Shown here: piece by piece, positions 9,994 through 20,950 of the stretch | Position numbering within the stretch: position 1 is the first letter of the stretch | Layout: every line of letters starts with the position of its first letter | DNA from: Mesorhizobium sp. | Lineage (GTDB): Bacteria > Pseudomonadota > Alphaproteobacteria > Rhizobiales > Rhizobiaceae | DNA: 64,000 bases | Assembly: GCF_016793485.1 (NCBI RefSeq) | Contig: NZ_JAEULZ010000026.1 | Coordinates: forward strand, 1 to 64,000 | Reading direction: 5' to 3' | The notes under the pieces: generated by a model | What the model was told of the DNA's origin: nothing | The model's input: the letters and a program-made list of their open reading frames with translations, nothing else | The model's database searches: none | Translations under genes and position numbers: made by a program

Positions 9994-11199
9994 CTAGATC
10001 GATTTAGCGCGCGTGGACAGCCTCAATCCGACAAGGCCAATGAAGCATAGTCCTGTAACCGGCAGCACGATCCAGTTCAGCATTTCCCAGCCCCAGTTGT
10101 TGTAGACGACGCCGGCCAGCAGCGAGCCGCAGGCGACACTGGTGAACAGGATGAAGTCGTGGAAGCCCTGGACCTTACCCTTCTCCGAGGCTCGGTAGGT
10201 TCCCGCCACCATAGCCGTCGCGCCGATGAAGCCGAAGTTCCAGCCAAGTCCGAGAAGGATAAGCGCAGTCCAGAAATGCCAGAGCTGAATGCCTGACAAG
10301 GCAACGACTGCGCAGGCGATAAGCAGGATCAATCCGACGGCAACGATCGTCTCCTTGCCGAAGCGGGCGATCAGCGCGCCCGTGAAGAAGCTCGGCCCGA
10401 ACATCGCCATGATATGCCAGGAGATGCCCAAGGCCGCGTCGTCGGGCGAAAATCCACATCCGACCATCGCCAGCGGAGCGCCGGTCATGACAAGGCTCAT
10501 CAAGGCATAGGAGCCGACGGCGCACAGAAGGCCGATCGCGAACTGGGGCTGGGCGATGATCTCGCGTAGCGGACGCGCCGGGGCATCGGCATCCTGCCTG
10601 GACCCGACGACATGGGGGGAAACGCGCAGAAAAGACAGCAAGATTGCGCCCACGAGGGCAAGCGGCAGGATCGAGGCAAAAGCGCCGGCAAACATGACAG
10701 GGGCCAGCAGATCGCGCGTGAAGATTACGATCTGAGGGCCGATGACCGCGGTGAAAATACCTCCGGCAAGCACGAAGGAAATCGCACGAGCCTTGAACTC
10801 TGCTGGCGCGTTGTCAGCCGCGGCAAAACGGAACTGCTGGACGAAGGCGCCGCCGACGCCAATTCCGACCAGTCCCGCGACGAAGCCCCAAAAACTTGCC
10901 TGGAACAGCGCGAAGGTGGCGATCAACCCGCCAACCGCTGTTACCAGCGTGCCCGTCATGAAGCCGTTGCGCTGCCCCATTGCACGGATGATCGTCGCAG
11001 CCGGGATTGCGCCGAGCGCTACGCCGACGTTGAAACCGGTGACCGGCAACGTCGCCAGCGACTTGTCAGCGCCCAGCAGATAAAAACCAGCCAACCCACC
11101 GAGAGAGATCGCGATTGGCGCGGCCGAACCGATGATCGCCTGCGACGCGGCAAGGATCAGCGCCGTACGCCGTGCATCGGCCGGCGCGTGCCCGTTCAT
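9994..11199 (-). CDS. MFS transporter
   Basis: The 401-residue protein has about 12 hydrophobic segments in two halves linked by a short polar loop ([14 protein letters not shown], about residues 203-216), as in the major facilitator superfamily. The substrate cannot be inferred. Its ATG overlaps the nusB stop (ATGA, 4 nt), so it is the last coupled gene of the riboflavin-nusB operon. That placement hints at a housekeeping substrate, possibly a flavin or precursor, but the sequence does not show it. Confidence 0.82.
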   Translation of the reverse strand: MNGHAPADARRTALILAASQAIIGSAAPIAISLGGLAGFYLLGADKSLATLPVTGFNVGVALGAIPAATIIRAMGQRNGFMTGTLVTAVGGLIATFALFQASFWGFVAGLVGIGVGGAFVQQFRFAAADNAPAEFKARAISFVLAGGIFTAVIGPQIVIFTRDLLAPVMFAGAFASILPLALVGAILLSFLRVSPHVVGSRQDADAPARPLREIIAQPQFAIGLLCAVGSYALMSLVMTGAPLAMVGCGFSPDDAALGISWHIMAMFGPSFFTGALIARFGKETIVAVGLILLIACAVVALSGIQLWHFWTALILLGLGWNFGFIGATAMVAGTYRASEKGKVQGFHDFILFTSVACGSLLAGVVYNNWGWEMLNWIVLPVTGLCFIGLVGLRLSTRAKSI

Positions 11200-11693
11200 G
11201 ACGCGTCGCGGCCCCGTCCTTCGCCGCGGACCCTGCGCGAGACTCTATCGAGCACAGCGTTCACCAGCTTCGGCTCGTCCTCTGTGTAGAACGCCTTGGC
11301 GATGTCGACATACTCCGAAACGATGACCGCCACCGGCACGTCCTCTCGCTTCATGAGTTCGTAGACCCCGGCGCGCAGGATCGCCCTCAGCGTCGAATCC
11401 AGCCGCGACAGTGGCCAATCCTCGGTCAGCGCCTGCCGGATCATGGGATCGACCACCTTCTGGTTCTCGACAACGCCAGCAAGAATGGCCCGGAACCACT
11501 GCGCGTCCGCCTCGCGATATTGGGCGCCGTCGACTTCCTTGCCCAGTCTGTAGGCCTCGTATTCCGCGGCAATCTCCAGCAACCCGCTTCCAGCCACGTC
11601 CATCTGGTACAGCGCCTGCACGGCCGCGAGCCGCGCCACACCGCGTTTGTTGGCCTGCCTGATGTTCGGCTGTTCGCCAGCGGGGTCTTGCAC
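11196..11693 (-). CDS. nusB: transcription antitermination factor NusB
   Basis: NusB with NusE binds boxA RNA and supports antitermination at rRNA operons. The 165-residue protein shows [19 protein letters not shown] near the start and [19 protein letters not shown] with the [17 protein letters not shown] helix near the end. The frame is open 33 codons upstream. I chose GTG at 11693 because it lies 2 nt after the ribH stop with GGGAGC ahead, and family members begin at about this point. Confidence 0.93.
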   Translation of the reverse strand: MQDPAGEQPNIRQANKRGVARLAAVQALYQMDVAGSGLLEIAAEYEAYRLGKEVDGAQYREADAQWFRAILAGVVENQKVVDPMIRQALTEDWPLSRLDSTLRAILRAGVYELMKREDVPVAVIVSEYVDIAKAFYTEDEPKLVNAVLDRVSRRVRGEGRGRDAS

Positions 11694-11695
11694 GA

Positions 11696-12184
11696 TCAGG
11701 CTCCCAGGCGCTCGCGGATAGCGATCATTGTCAGCGCCGCGCGCGCGGCAAAACCGCCCTTGTCGCCCTCGCTCTTCCTGGCTCGAGCCCAAGCCTGATC
11801 AAGGTTTTCGGTAGTGAGGATGCCGTTGCCGATCGCCAGCGACTCGTCAACGGATAGGTTCATCAGCCCACGCGAGGATTCGTTCGAGACGATGTCGAAG
11901 TGATAGGTATCGCCCCTGATGACAGTTCCGAGCGCGACGAAACCGTCGTAGTCCTTGCCGCCTTCATCCGCGGCGTCGAGCGCAAACGATATGACGGCCG
12001 GCACCTCCAGCGCTCCCGGAACGGTTACCACATCATAAGTCGCCCCTGCCTCGTCAAGCGCCGACTTCGCACCGTCGAGCAAGGCATCGGCGAGATCGTC
12101 GTAAAAACGCGCCTCGACAATCAGGATATGTGCCTTCTCTTTGGGAAGGCTGAAGGCTTTTCCGTGGTCTGAAGTAAAGGCCAT
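11696..12184 (-). CDS. ribH: 6,7-dimethyl-8-ribityllumazine synthase
   Basis: Lumazine synthase joins the ribityl-aminouracil and dihydroxybutanone phosphate in the penultimate step of riboflavin synthesis. The 162-residue protein has [11 protein letters not shown], then [18 protein letters not shown], where the histidine is the catalytic base, and a conserved IGNGILT. The start at 12184 has GGAGA upstream; the frame extends 17 codons further without support. It is followed at 2 nt by nusB. Confidence 0.95.
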   Translation of the reverse strand: MAFTSDHGKAFSLPKEKAHILIVEARFYDDLADALLDGAKSALDEAGATYDVVTVPGALEVPAVISFALDAADEGGKDYDGFVALGTVIRGDTYHFDIVSNESSRGLMNLSVDESLAIGNGILTTENLDQAWARARKSEGDKGGFAARAALTMIAIRERLGA

Positions 12185-12276
12185 TGGTATCTCCGGGTCG
12201 GGCGGTGACTTAGGCCGATCCGGGTGCGACCGCAAGCGCTACATTCTGCACTTCAGCCATGCGGCTAAAGGCAGCG

Positions 12277-12894
12277 TCACAGACCCTGCGTCGATGCCTC
12301 CGCCAGCCTTGCGGCATAACGCGCCATCGTATCGACCTCGAGATTCACGTCGTCGCCAACCTGCCGTTCGCCCCATGTGGTGACCGACAAGGAGTGATGG
12401 ATCAGCAGCACGTCGAAGCGTATTCCATCGACCTTGTTGACCGTGAGAGACGTCCCGTCCAGCGCCACAGATCCTTTCGGCGCAATGAACCTGGCCAAGT
12501 CCTGGGGCGCATCCAGCGTAAACCGTACGGCTTCGCCCTCCTCCGTCCGGGCAACGATTTCCGCCTTGCCGTCGACATGGCCAGAAACGATATGGCCACC
12601 AAGCTCGTCGCCGATCTTCAGCGCCCGTTCGAGATTGATACGCACACCAACTTGCCACCTGGACGCCGTCGTCAATCGAAGGGCTTCCTCCCAGGCTTCG
12701 ACTTCGAACCAGCGCTCGTTGCTTCCAGCGTCGGGAAGTCTGGTGACCGTCAGGCAAACGCCCGAACAGGATATCGACGCGCCAATCGCGATAGACGCGG
12801 GCTCGTATGCTGTCTCGATGCGAAACCTGACGCCCTTCGGCAGCGCCTCCGTTTGGGCGATCCTGCCGACATCGGTGACAATCCCCGTAAACAT
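12277..12894 (-). CDS. ribE: riboflavin synthase, alpha subunit
   Basis: The enzyme dismutates two lumazines to riboflavin and ribityl-aminouracil. The 205-residue sequence has the two-fold repeated lumazine-binding barrel. Repeat one starts MFTGIVTDVG and includes SISCSGVCLTV. Repeat two includes GHIVSGHVDG and KGSVALDGTSLTVN. The start overlaps the ribD stop by one base (TGATG), showing translational coupling. An in-frame upstream ATG at 12912 lies inside ribD and is less likely. Confidence 0.95.
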   Translation of the reverse strand: MFTGIVTDVGRIAQTEALPKGVRFRIETAYEPASIAIGASISCSGVCLTVTRLPDAGSNERWFEVEAWEEALRLTTASRWQVGVRINLERALKIGDELGGHIVSGHVDGKAEIVARTEEGEAVRFTLDAPQDLARFIAPKGSVALDGTSLTVNKVDGIRFDVLLIHHSLSVTTWGERQVGDDVNLEVDTMARYAARLAEASTQGL

Positions 12895-14018
12895 CAGAGC
12901 GGCCTCACCCATTCCGAAACATGATCGTCGCCGAAGATTGCCTGTCTCACCAGACTGAAACCGGCCGGCATTCTGTTTTCGTCCACGGGAGCAGCGATCC
13001 CATCCTGGCCGACGACGACAGCACCCCGAAACAACACTATTCGATCCACAAGGCCATCTTCCAGGAAATGCCTTGCGGTCGCCGCGCCACCTTCAACCAT
13101 GACAGTGGACATGCCCTTGGCTGCAAGATCCTCGAGCAGTTCGGGCAGAGCAATGCGTCCATCGAAGGTTTCTGTTGCGAGAAAGCCTACGCCCATTCGC
13201 TCAAGCGCAGCCTTCCTGGCCGGATCGGCTCCTTCGCAAACGGCCACCAATAGGGCGTCTTGTGATGCGGTCTGCACCAGTTTCGATGCCAGAGGCAGCC
13301 GCGCGGTGGGGTCGAGCACGATGCGAGTTGGCGACCTGTCGGCAAGGCCCGGCAGCCTTACGGTGAGTTCGGGGTCGTCAGCGATTGCGGTGCCGACGCC
13401 AACCAGTATTGCGTCACTTTCAGAACGCATCATGTGGACCTGCCTACGAGACACCTCGCCGGTGATCGCGACCTGTCCTTCGCCCGGCTTGCCGATCATG
13501 CCATCCTGAGAAATCGCAAGTTTCAGAGTGACTTCCGGCCTTTTTTTCAGGGACCTCGTCAAATAGCCGGCCATTGCGTCGGCCGCCTGCCCGGCCAGGA
13601 TCCTATCGACGACCTCGATTCCGGCATCACGAATAATGGCGTAGCCCTTGCCCGAGACGCGGCTGTCGGGGTCGCTCGCCGCACCCACGACCCGCGCAAC
13701 ACCTGCGGAGACAAGGGCGTTGGCGCAAGGTGGCGTACGCCCATGATGGGCGCAGGGCTCCAGCGTCACATAGGCGGTCGCTCCCCGCGCCAGTGCACCC
13801 GCTTCGGCCAACGCTTCGGTTTCGGCATGCGGGCGCCCGCCGATAGCCGTTACGCCACGGCCGACAATCACCGGCCCATCCGGACTTTCACGAACGATCA
13901 AGGTGGCAACGGAAGGGTTCGTGGCTGTCAGGCCGGCGTGTTTGCCCGAAAGCCGGATCGCCGCCGCCATGAAGCGGCGATCGAGCGCCTCTTGTTCCGC
14001 CGCCGAGCGCGAGGTCAT
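12894..14018 (-). CDS. ribD: bifunctional riboflavin deaminase/reductase RibD
   Basis: RibD carries out the deamination and side-chain reduction of the pyrimidine precursor of riboflavin. Residues 1-140 form the zinc deaminase domain with His64-Ala-Glu66 and the cysteines Cys89 and Cys98 in EPCAHHGRTPPC. Residues 150-365 form the reductase domain (TLKLAISQDGMIG, VMVEGGAATARHF). Length 374 is normal. The start at 14018 lies 1 nt after the nrdR stop and has GAGGA upstream; the alternative at 14036 overlaps nrdR. Confidence 0.96.
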   Translation of the reverse strand: MTSRSAAEQEALDRRFMAAAIRLSGKHAGLTATNPSVATLIVRESPDGPVIVGRGVTAIGGRPHAETEALAEAGALARGATAYVTLEPCAHHGRTPPCANALVSAGVARVVGAASDPDSRVSGKGYAIIRDAGIEVVDRILAGQAADAMAGYLTRSLKKRPEVTLKLAISQDGMIGKPGEGQVAITGEVSRRQVHMMRSESDAILVGVGTAIADDPELTVRLPGLADRSPTRIVLDPTARLPLASKLVQTASQDALLVAVCEGADPARKAALERMGVGFLATETFDGRIALPELLEDLAAKGMSTVMVEGGAATARHFLEDGLVDRIVLFRGAVVVGQDGIAAPVDENRMPAGFSLVRQAIFGDDHVSEWVRPL

Positions 14019-14019
14019 T

Positions 14020-14484
14020 TCAGCCGGCGTCCTCATCGCCTTTCAATTCGCCGAGGACTTCGTGGAAATCCTTGGCCTCGCGAAAATTGCGATACACCGA
14101 GGCGAAGCGCACATAGGCGACATCGTCAAGCGTCTTCAGCGCTTCCATGACCAGCCGACCGATTTCGGCCGACGGTATCTCGGTTTCGCCAGAGCTTTCC
14201 AACTGACGAACGATGCCGGTGACAGCCCGATCGATCCGCTCGGGCTCGACGTTACGCTTGCGGACCGCGATCTCGACCGACCGCAAGAGCTTGTCGCGGT
14301 CGAAGGGAACCTTGCGTCCCGTCTTCTTCACGACGACGAGGTCGCGCAACTGGACGCGTTCGAAGGTGGTAAAACGCCCACCGCATACCGGGCAGACACG
14401 GCGGCGCCGGATTGCCCCGCCGTCTTCGGCGGGACGCGAATCCTTCACCTGTGTGTCTTCGGACTGGCAATAAGGACAGCGCAT
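14020..14484 (-). CDS. nrdR: transcriptional repressor NrdR
   Basis: NrdR senses ATP/dATP through an ATP-cone and represses ribonucleotide reductase genes by binding NrdR boxes. The 154-residue protein begins with a zinc ribbon (CPYC at 3-6 and CPVC at about 31-34) and continues with the ATP-cone, which starts [16 protein letters not shown]. It leads the ribD-ribE-ribH-nusB unit, 82 nt after glyA. Confidence 0.96.
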   Translation of the reverse strand: MRCPYCQSEDTQVKDSRPAEDGGAIRRRRVCPVCGGRFTTFERVQLRDLVVVKKTGRKVPFDRDKLLRSVEIAVRKRNVEPERIDRAVTGIVRQLESSGETEIPSAEIGRLVMEALKTLDDVAYVRFASVYRNFREAKDFHEVLGELKGDEDAG

Positions 14485-14566
14485 GAAAAACCCGACTTTT
14501 GGCGAATCCGTTGTCCGGAAGCCTTAGAGGCTTTCACGACATGTGCAAAGCGCCAGTCGCGAGCCC

Positions 14567-15880
14567 CTAGCCCATATAGGAGTACATCGGGAACTTTTCA
14601 GTCAGCGCCAGCACCTTCTGCTTCACAGCTGCCTCGACCGCCGCGTTGCCCTCGTCCGAATTTGCCACCTTCAAGCCATCCAGAACTTCCGCGATGAGCT
14701 TGCCGATCTCGCGGAACTCCGCCTCGCCAAAGCCGCGCGTGGTGCCGGCCGGCGTGCCGAGACGCACGCCCGAGGTGACGAACGGCTTCTCCGGGTCGAA
14801 GGGAATGCCGTTCTTGTTGCAAGTGATGTTGGCCCGACCGAGTGCGGCTTCCGCGCGCTTGCCGGTCGCATTCTTGGGGCGCAGGTCCACCAGCATCAAG
14901 TGGTTGTCGGTGCCGCCCGAGACGATGTCGAGGCCCGTTCCCTTCAGGCTTTCCGACAGCGCCTTGGCGTTGGCGACGATGTTGGCCGCATAGGTCTTGA
15001 ACTCTGGCTTCAGTGCCTCACCGAAGGCGACCGCCTTGGCGGCGATGACGTGCATCAGCGGGCCACCCTGCAGGCCGGGGAACACGGCCGAGTTCATCTT
15101 CTTGGCGATATCCTCGTCGTTGGTCAGGATCATGCCGCCGCGCGGGCCGCGTAGGGACTTGTGCGTGGTGGTCGTCACGACATGAGCGTGCGGCAAAGGC
15201 GAAGGGTGCTGCCCGCCGGCTACGAGACCCGCAATATGGGCCATATCGACCATCAGATACGCGCCGACAGCGTCGGCGATCTCGCGAAAACGCTTCCAGT
15301 CCCAGATGCGCGAATAGGCCGTGCCACCGGCGAGGATCAGCTTCGGCTTGGTCTCGTGCGCGGTCTTCTCGATCGCGTCCATGTCCAGCAGATGGTCGTC
15401 CTGACGCACGCCGTAGGACACGACCTTGAACCACTTGCCGCTCATGTTGACTGGCGAGCCGTGTGTGAGGTGGCCACCCGAATTCAGGTCGAGGCCCATG
15501 AAGGTGTCGCCGGGCTGCAGCAGCGCCAGGAACACGGCCTGGTTCATCTGCGAGCCGGAATTCGGCTGGACGTTGGCGAAGTTGCAGGAAAACAGCTTCT
15601 TGGCTCGCTCGATGGCGAGTTCCTCGGCGATATCCACGAACTGGCAGCCGCCGTAGTAGCGCTTGCCGGGATACCCCTCGGCGTATTTGTTCGTCATGAT
15701 CGAGCCTTGCGCTTCCAGCACGGCGCGCGACACGATGTTTTCGGACGCAATCAGTTCGATCTCGTGACGCTGGCGACCGAGTTCCGAGCGAATTGCGCCA
15801 AAGATTTCCGGATCGGCGTCGGCGAGCGAAGTTCCGAAAAACGAAGCCGAATGGTTCGCGGCTCCCGTTGCTGTTGCCAT
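14567..15880 (-). CDS. glyA: serine hydroxymethyltransferase
   Basis: This PLP enzyme interconverts serine and glycine with tetrahydrofolate and supplies one-carbon units. Lys241 in [14 protein letters not shown] is the PLP lysine; [13 protein letters not shown] and [15 protein letters not shown] are family hallmarks. The annotated frame can be extended by 28 codons, but [11 protein letters not shown] at 15880 gives the usual 437-residue protein. The upstream gene ldtP ends in a hairpin, so glyA probably has its own promoter. Confidence 0.97.
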   Translation of the reverse strand: MATATGAANHSASFFGTSLADADPEIFGAIRSELGRQRHEIELIASENIVSRAVLEAQGSIMTNKYAEGYPGKRYYGGCQFVDIAEELAIERAKKLFSCNFANVQPNSGSQMNQAVFLALLQPGDTFMGLDLNSGGHLTHGSPVNMSGKWFKVVSYGVRQDDHLLDMDAIEKTAHETKPKLILAGGTAYSRIWDWKRFREIADAVGAYLMVDMAHIAGLVAGGQHPSPLPHAHVVTTTTHKSLRGPRGGMILTNDEDIAKKMNSAVFPGLQGGPLMHVIAAKAVAFGEALKPEFKTYAANIVANAKALSESLKGTGLDIVSGGTDNHLMLVDLRPKNATGKRAEAALGRANITCNKNGIPFDPEKPFVTSGVRLGTPAGTTRGFGEAEFREIGKLIAEVLDGLKVANSDEGNAAVEAAVKQKVLALTEKFPMYSYMG

Positions 15881-16023
15881 GGCGGTCAAATCCTGAATGT
15901 GGAAGTCAGCGGAAGGTCCGGCGCGCATTAACACAGTTGATATGGCCTCGCCACGCTCGCGCATGCGAAATTTCGTCGCCGAATTGCGTCAGACTGGCGC
16001 CCAAGCGACCTCATTTCAACGCG

Positions 16024-16045
16024 AAGGCCGCCCGAAGGCGGCCTT
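16024..16045 (-). terminator. hairpin downstream of ldtP
   Basis: A 9-bp perfect GC-rich stem (AAGGCCGCC with GGCGGCCTT, loop CGAA) lies 22 nt past the ldtP stop. The minus-strand U-tract is poor, so it may be a weak terminator or an mRNA end-stabilising hairpin separating ldtP from glyA. Confidence 0.6.
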
Positions 16046-16067
16046 GGAAAGTTTTCTGACCTGCCGC

Positions 16068-17321
16068 TTAGAGGGCCTGGCTGAGTTGCAGTTCGCTCAC
16101 CCCATCCATCCCGTATATGTCGTCGCGGAAATGCACGACGCCATCGCCTGTCGACCATGCAGACACATAGGAGAAATAGATCGGTACCGGAACCGCGAGT
16201 TGGACCGGTGTGCTCTCGCCGCTCTTGATCGTAGCCTCGAAACGCTGGCGATCCCAACCAGGCGTATCGCGCAGCAACCATGTCACGAGATCGCGAACGT
16301 TCTGGACGCGAACACAGCCGGAAGAATCGAAACGCATAAGCTTGTCGAACAGCGTCTGCTGAGGCGTGTCGTGCATGTAGGTTGCGTGCTGGTTCGGGAA
16401 ATTGATCTTCACCGACGCCATCGCGTTGATCTTGCCCGGATCCTGACGGAAGCGGAACTTGGCCGCGTCTTCGGTGTTCCAATCGATGGTCGTGGGGTCG
16501 ATCTCACCGTTAGGCCCGAGGATGCGGATATTGTTTTCGGCGAGGTACTGGGGGTTCTTCCGCATCAGCGGAATGATATCCTTGCGGACGATCGATTCCG
16601 GAGCGTTCCAGTATGGATTGACGATGATTTCGTTGATCGCCGAATTGAGTATCGGGGTCTGGCGGTCGACCTTGCCGACGATCGCGGTGTGGCGCAGAAC
16701 AACCCGACCGTTCTCCACCGCCTCGATCTGTGCAGCGGGAATGTTGACCATGACATACCGGCCAACAGGCTGGGCCTGGGACTGGAGGCGAGCCAAGTTG
16801 GTCTGGAGCTGACCAAGCCGAGTCTGGGCGGAAACATTGAGCGCGGCGTAGCTGTACTTGCCGAGAACGCCGTCGACAGGCAGGCCATGGCGCGCCTGGA
16901 AACGCTTTACGGCCGCATCAACATAGGTGTCGAAGGATTCGGACATGCCGGCGTTCGTCGACAGATCGCCCGAGATCATGAGACGCTTGCGCAGAACCGC
17001 AACATCTGGGTCGACAACGCCCAATTCCAGCTTCTTGGTCGCCGGAACGACCGGCCAGCCGCCCTGCGCCACGATGTTCGAGTACTGACCGATGGCCTGC
17101 TGGATGTAGGCAACCGTCTGCAGCGAGAAGATCGGGAGGTTGGTCGCGACTTGGTCGCCTTGGCTAGACCTTGCGTCGAACGTGTCGTCCCAGTTGCCCC
17201 TGCGGTTGGACTGCAGGACTTCCATGATCACGTCCTGAGCCCTGGCCGGAGCGGCGAAAGCCGCGGCGGCAATTACGCCCGCACTGGAAAGAAAGACCCG
17301 TCGGCTGGTTTTGATCGTCAT
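16068..17321 (-). CDS. ldtP: L,D-transpeptidase (YcbB-like), exported
   Basis: The 417-residue precursor cross-links peptidoglycan through 3-3 links or anchors proteins to it. It has a signal with a twin-arginine pattern (SRRVFLSSAG, cleavage after ARA near residue 28). A peptidoglycan-binding helix follows (AAVKRFQARHGLPVDGVLG, about 138-156). The YkuD catalytic domain at about 190-390 contains His317 (YMHDTP) and Cys336 in SSGCVRV. It lies next to ldtR, whose homologues in Sinorhizobium and Liberibacter control ldtP. I use the symbol for that relationship. Confidence 0.88.
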   Translation of the reverse strand: MTIKTSRRVFLSSAGVIAAAAFAAPARAQDVIMEVLQSNRRGNWDDTFDARSSQGDQVATNLPIFSLQTVAYIQQAIGQYSNIVAQGGWPVVPATKKLELGVVDPDVAVLRKRLMISGDLSTNAGMSESFDTYVDAAVKRFQARHGLPVDGVLGKYSYAALNVSAQTRLGQLQTNLARLQSQAQPVGRYVMVNIPAAQIEAVENGRVVLRHTAIVGKVDRQTPILNSAINEIIVNPYWNAPESIVRKDIIPLMRKNPQYLAENNIRILGPNGEIDPTTIDWNTEDAAKFRFRQDPGKINAMASVKINFPNQHATYMHDTPQQTLFDKLMRFDSSGCVRVQNVRDLVTWLLRDTPGWDRQRFEATIKSGESTPVQLAVPVPIYFSYVSAWSTGDGVVHFRDDIYGMDGVSELQLSQAL

Positions 17322-17495
17322 ACCGGATATTGTCCCGTCATCATCGCGGCGACTCTAGGGCGGCCATGCTTAACAAATGGCCAATCACAAACAGGAGCCG
17401 TCACCACATCTGCGCATTGCGCAACACTACGCTCGCATATCCATCGGATTATGGCGGCAGCAAGGCTTTGGCCACACACGACACTGTGAGGCGGG

Positions 17496-17534
17496 AAAAA
17501 AAAGAAAGCGGCCGCTGCTCCCCGCAACGGCCGC
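17496..17534 (-). terminator. Rho-independent terminator after ldtR
   Basis: On the minus strand a GCGGCCG/CGGCCGC stem with a 13-nt loop is followed by TTTCTTTTTTTT, 25 nt after the ldtR stop. It separates ldtR from ldtP, so ldtP needs its own promoter in 17322-17495. Confidence 0.85.
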
Positions 17535-17559
17535 GCTTGCCGACTGGAGGGGCAAGAAA

Positions 17560-18075
17560 TCACATGCGATAGGCGATGGTATCGTTCCAGAAGCGGTCGA
17601 GCCGCTGCAGCGCACGATTCATCTGCTTGAACTCGTCCTGGTTGATGCCGCCAACCTGCTCGATCGACCCGACATGGCGCTCATAGAGCCCGGCGACCAC
17701 CTCGGCCACGGCCTGCCCCTTCGGCGTCAGGCTGACTCGGACTGAGCGGCGATCGATGCGCGAGCGCTGATGGTTGATGAAGCCGAGATCGACCAGCTTC
17801 TTCAGGTTGTAGGAAACGTTCGAGCCCAGATAATAGCCGCGCGAGCGCAGTTCGCCGGCCGTCAGCTCGGCATTGCCGATGTTGAACAGGAGCAGCGCCT
17901 GGATCGCGTTGATGTCTGAGCGACCGTTGCGGTCGAATTCATCCTTGATCACGTCCAGCAGGCGGCGATGCAGACGCTCGACCAACTGCAGGGATTCCAT
18001 GTAAAGCGAGCGGATCGCTTCGCGACGGTCATCGGATACGGGAGCGGTCTTCGCCGCCGAACGCGAATTGTTCAT
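17560..18075 (-). CDS. ldtR: MarR-family regulator LdtR
   Basis: The 171-residue winged-helix protein matches LdtR, a rhizobial/Liberibacter MarR regulator of L,D-transpeptidase and stress tolerance. The recognition region reads GYYLGSNVSYNLKKLVDLGFINHQRSRIDRRSVRVSL, shown here in two overlapping family blocks (recognition helix at about 85-97, wing at about 100-115). A strong GAGAGG lies 7 nt upstream of the ATG. The adjacent L,D-transpeptidase supports the assignment. Confidence 0.9.
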   Translation of the reverse strand: MNNSRSAAKTAPVSDDRREAIRSLYMESLQLVERLHRRLLDVIKDEFDRNGRSDINAIQALLLFNIGNAELTAGELRSRGYYLGSNVSYNLKKLVDLGFINHQRSRIDRRSVRVSLTPKGQAVAEVVAGLYERHVGSIEQVGGINQDEFKQMNRALQRLDRFWNDTIAYRM

Positions 18076-18237
18076 GGTCTTGCCTCTCGTTTGTCGCCCG
18101 GTGATTGTTTTTTTCTCACCTTGATCGCGACACTATCGAATGCACATAAAATTCGACTTAAACGCTAGGACTAACAAGGGGTTAAGCGGACCTGTGTTGT
18201 CAAGACGATTAACGATCGGTCACCCGAGGAGCTAAAA

Positions 18238-18663
18238 TTAACCGTATTGCTCCGCCTTGCGATGCTGGAAGTGTATCAGCACGCGAAAGGCTGTGTAGAG
18301 AAGCGCTACGACTATGTGGCTCGAGACTATCAGAACCTTATGACCGTAAAGGTCAGGGAAAAAGACATACATCAGCGTCTCGATGACGGCGCAGATCGCC
18401 CAGATCACCGGCCCCCATGAAGCCAGCATCCACAGCCCGATAGCTGCAAACGGAAAGAAAACCGCAAGCGTGACTGCCGCGATCTGCCAATGCACTGGCA
18501 TCAGGTCGAAACGCCAGAGGGGGCCGTCATAGATGCCGATCAGGCGTACCCAATACAAAATGCCGAACAACAGGCAGTAGCCGGCGATGATCCGCTGAAA
18601 CCACACAAAGCCCGTTTCAGCGAGCGTCGGCTGCACCGATCCGCGTTCGGCCAGATCGCTCAC
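18238..18663 (-). CDS. DUF6163-type small membrane protein
   Basis: The 141-residue product has four predicted membrane helices and ends in a basic tail. Features include WFQRIIAGYCLLFGILYWVRL and WRFDLMPVHWQIAAV, which are typical of a Rhizobiales-restricted DUF family of unknown function. I start at GTG 18663, where GTGA overlaps the stop of the hydrolase gene by 4 nt. The frame extends 62 codons upstream but lies inside that gene. The coupling suggests co-expression with the acyl-CoA hydrolase, but no function can be assigned. Confidence 0.75.
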   Translation of the reverse strand: MSDLAERGSVQPTLAETGFVWFQRIIAGYCLLFGILYWVRLIGIYDGPLWRFDLMPVHWQIAAVTLAVFFPFAAIGLWMLASWGPVIWAICAVIETLMYVFFPDLYGHKVLIVSSHIVVALLYTAFRVLIHFQHRKAEQYG

Positions 18664-19703
18664 AGCTCTAGTTCCCCGTTCGGCAACGGTGCAAAATAGG
18701 CATCGATGTCGCTCTCGCTGATGTCGGCCAACGTCGACGGTCTCCAATCGGGCTTGGAACCCTTGTCGATGAGCGCGGCCCGGATTCCCTCGTAGAGGTC
18801 GTGGCTCTCCAACATCCTGTTCAGGATGCGGAACTCCATGCGCATGCAATCGGGAAGCGACATGGTCGAGCCTGCTGTAAGCGCGCGAAAGGTCACGTAC
18901 AGGCTTGTCGGCGAACGCGTCCGGATGATGGCCAGCGTTTCGGCCGCGAATTCATCCGCCGGCGTTGCCCGTTCAAGGCTTGCGATGATCTCGGGCAGCG
19001 AACCGCGTGAAAAATGCTTGGCGATCGCCTGGACCTGCGCGTCGGTGGCCTTGCGGGGAACATTCTTGAAAAACTCGCGCAACTCGGTTCCAGGGTCGCC
19101 GCTGTCGGCAATTTCTTCCACAAGCGCTGGGACGTAGGCCGAAAGAATGGTGTGGGTGGCAATGCCTGACCAGAGAGCATCGCCCTGTCCAACCCGGTTT
19201 CCGGTCAAGCCGAGATACATGCCTACGCTGCCGCCGAGATTTGGCAGGACGTAACTGCCGCCGACATCAGGGAAAAAACCTATCCCGACTTCCGGCATCG
19301 CAAAGACGGCGTTCTCGGTTGCGACCCGGTGTGAACCATGCATGGAAATTCCCATGCCGCCGCCCATGCAAATGCCGTCGATCAGCGAGACGTAGGGCTT
19401 CCGAAAGCGATCGATCTGTACGTTCAGCCGGTACTCGTCGGCAAAGAACTGTGTCAGCCGCCCGCCTCGTTCCCAGACCCTGTAGGTTTCCACGACATCG
19501 CCGCCGGCGCAGAACGCGCGGCCTTCTGCCTTGACGATGACCACAGCGATGTCGGGATCGTTCTCCCAGGCGGTCAGTGCGGCGCTGAGGGCCTTGACCA
19601 TCTGGTGGGTCAGGGCGTTCAGCGCGCCCGGTCGGGTAAGCGTGACGACACCGGCCTTGCCGAGCCGTTCGAAACGGATCTGGTCGCCGCCGCCGAAATC
19701 CAT
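18660..19703 (-). CDS. enoyl-CoA hydratase family protein, probable 3-hydroxyisobutyryl-CoA hydrolase
   Basis: The 347-residue crotonase-fold enzyme probably cleaves 3-hydroxyisobutyryl-CoA in valine breakdown. It is longer than plain enoyl-CoA hydratases (about 260) and shows the HIBCH blocks: GRAFCAGGDV near 62-70, DGICMGGGMGISMHGSHRV near 108-126, then MPEVGIGFFPDVGGSY. The extra C-terminal domain (YEGIRAALIDK) is also typical. GGAGGGG precedes the ATG. A 3-hydroxyisobutyrate-dehydrogenase-like gene at 44.7 kb could act in the next step of the pathway. Confidence 0.88.
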   Translation of the reverse strand: MDFGGGDQIRFERLGKAGVVTLTRPGALNALTHQMVKALSAALTAWENDPDIAVVIVKAEGRAFCAGGDVVETYRVWERGGRLTQFFADEYRLNVQIDRFRKPYVSLIDGICMGGGMGISMHGSHRVATENAVFAMPEVGIGFFPDVGGSYVLPNLGGSVGMYLGLTGNRVGQGDALWSGIATHTILSAYVPALVEEIADSGDPGTELREFFKNVPRKATDAQVQAIAKHFSRGSLPEIIASLERATPADEFAAETLAIIRTRSPTSLYVTFRALTAGSTMSLPDCMRMEFRILNRMLESHDLYEGIRAALIDKGSKPDWRPSTLADISESDIDAYFAPLPNGELEL

Positions 19704-19812
19704 CCGCTCGATTCCCCTCCAATTAGCCGCATGAAGTGCTAAGCGCGGGCACCTACCGCGTCAATGCCGGTGGCTTGGTGACACATTGGTCTTCGTTGCC
19801 TTTGCGTGCTAG

Positions 19813-20862
<1,050 letters not shown>

Positions 20863-20950
20863 TTTTTCCGCGATTGGCAGCAGTCTGCAGCCTTCGCGTT
20901 GACAGAAGCGCGGTGTCCGACCAGCCTTGCACATCGAACGGAACGGTCAG

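Noticed and set aside
18076-18237. TTGACA-like -35 box in the ldtR upstream region
   Set aside because: No -10 at acceptable spacing was found behind it.
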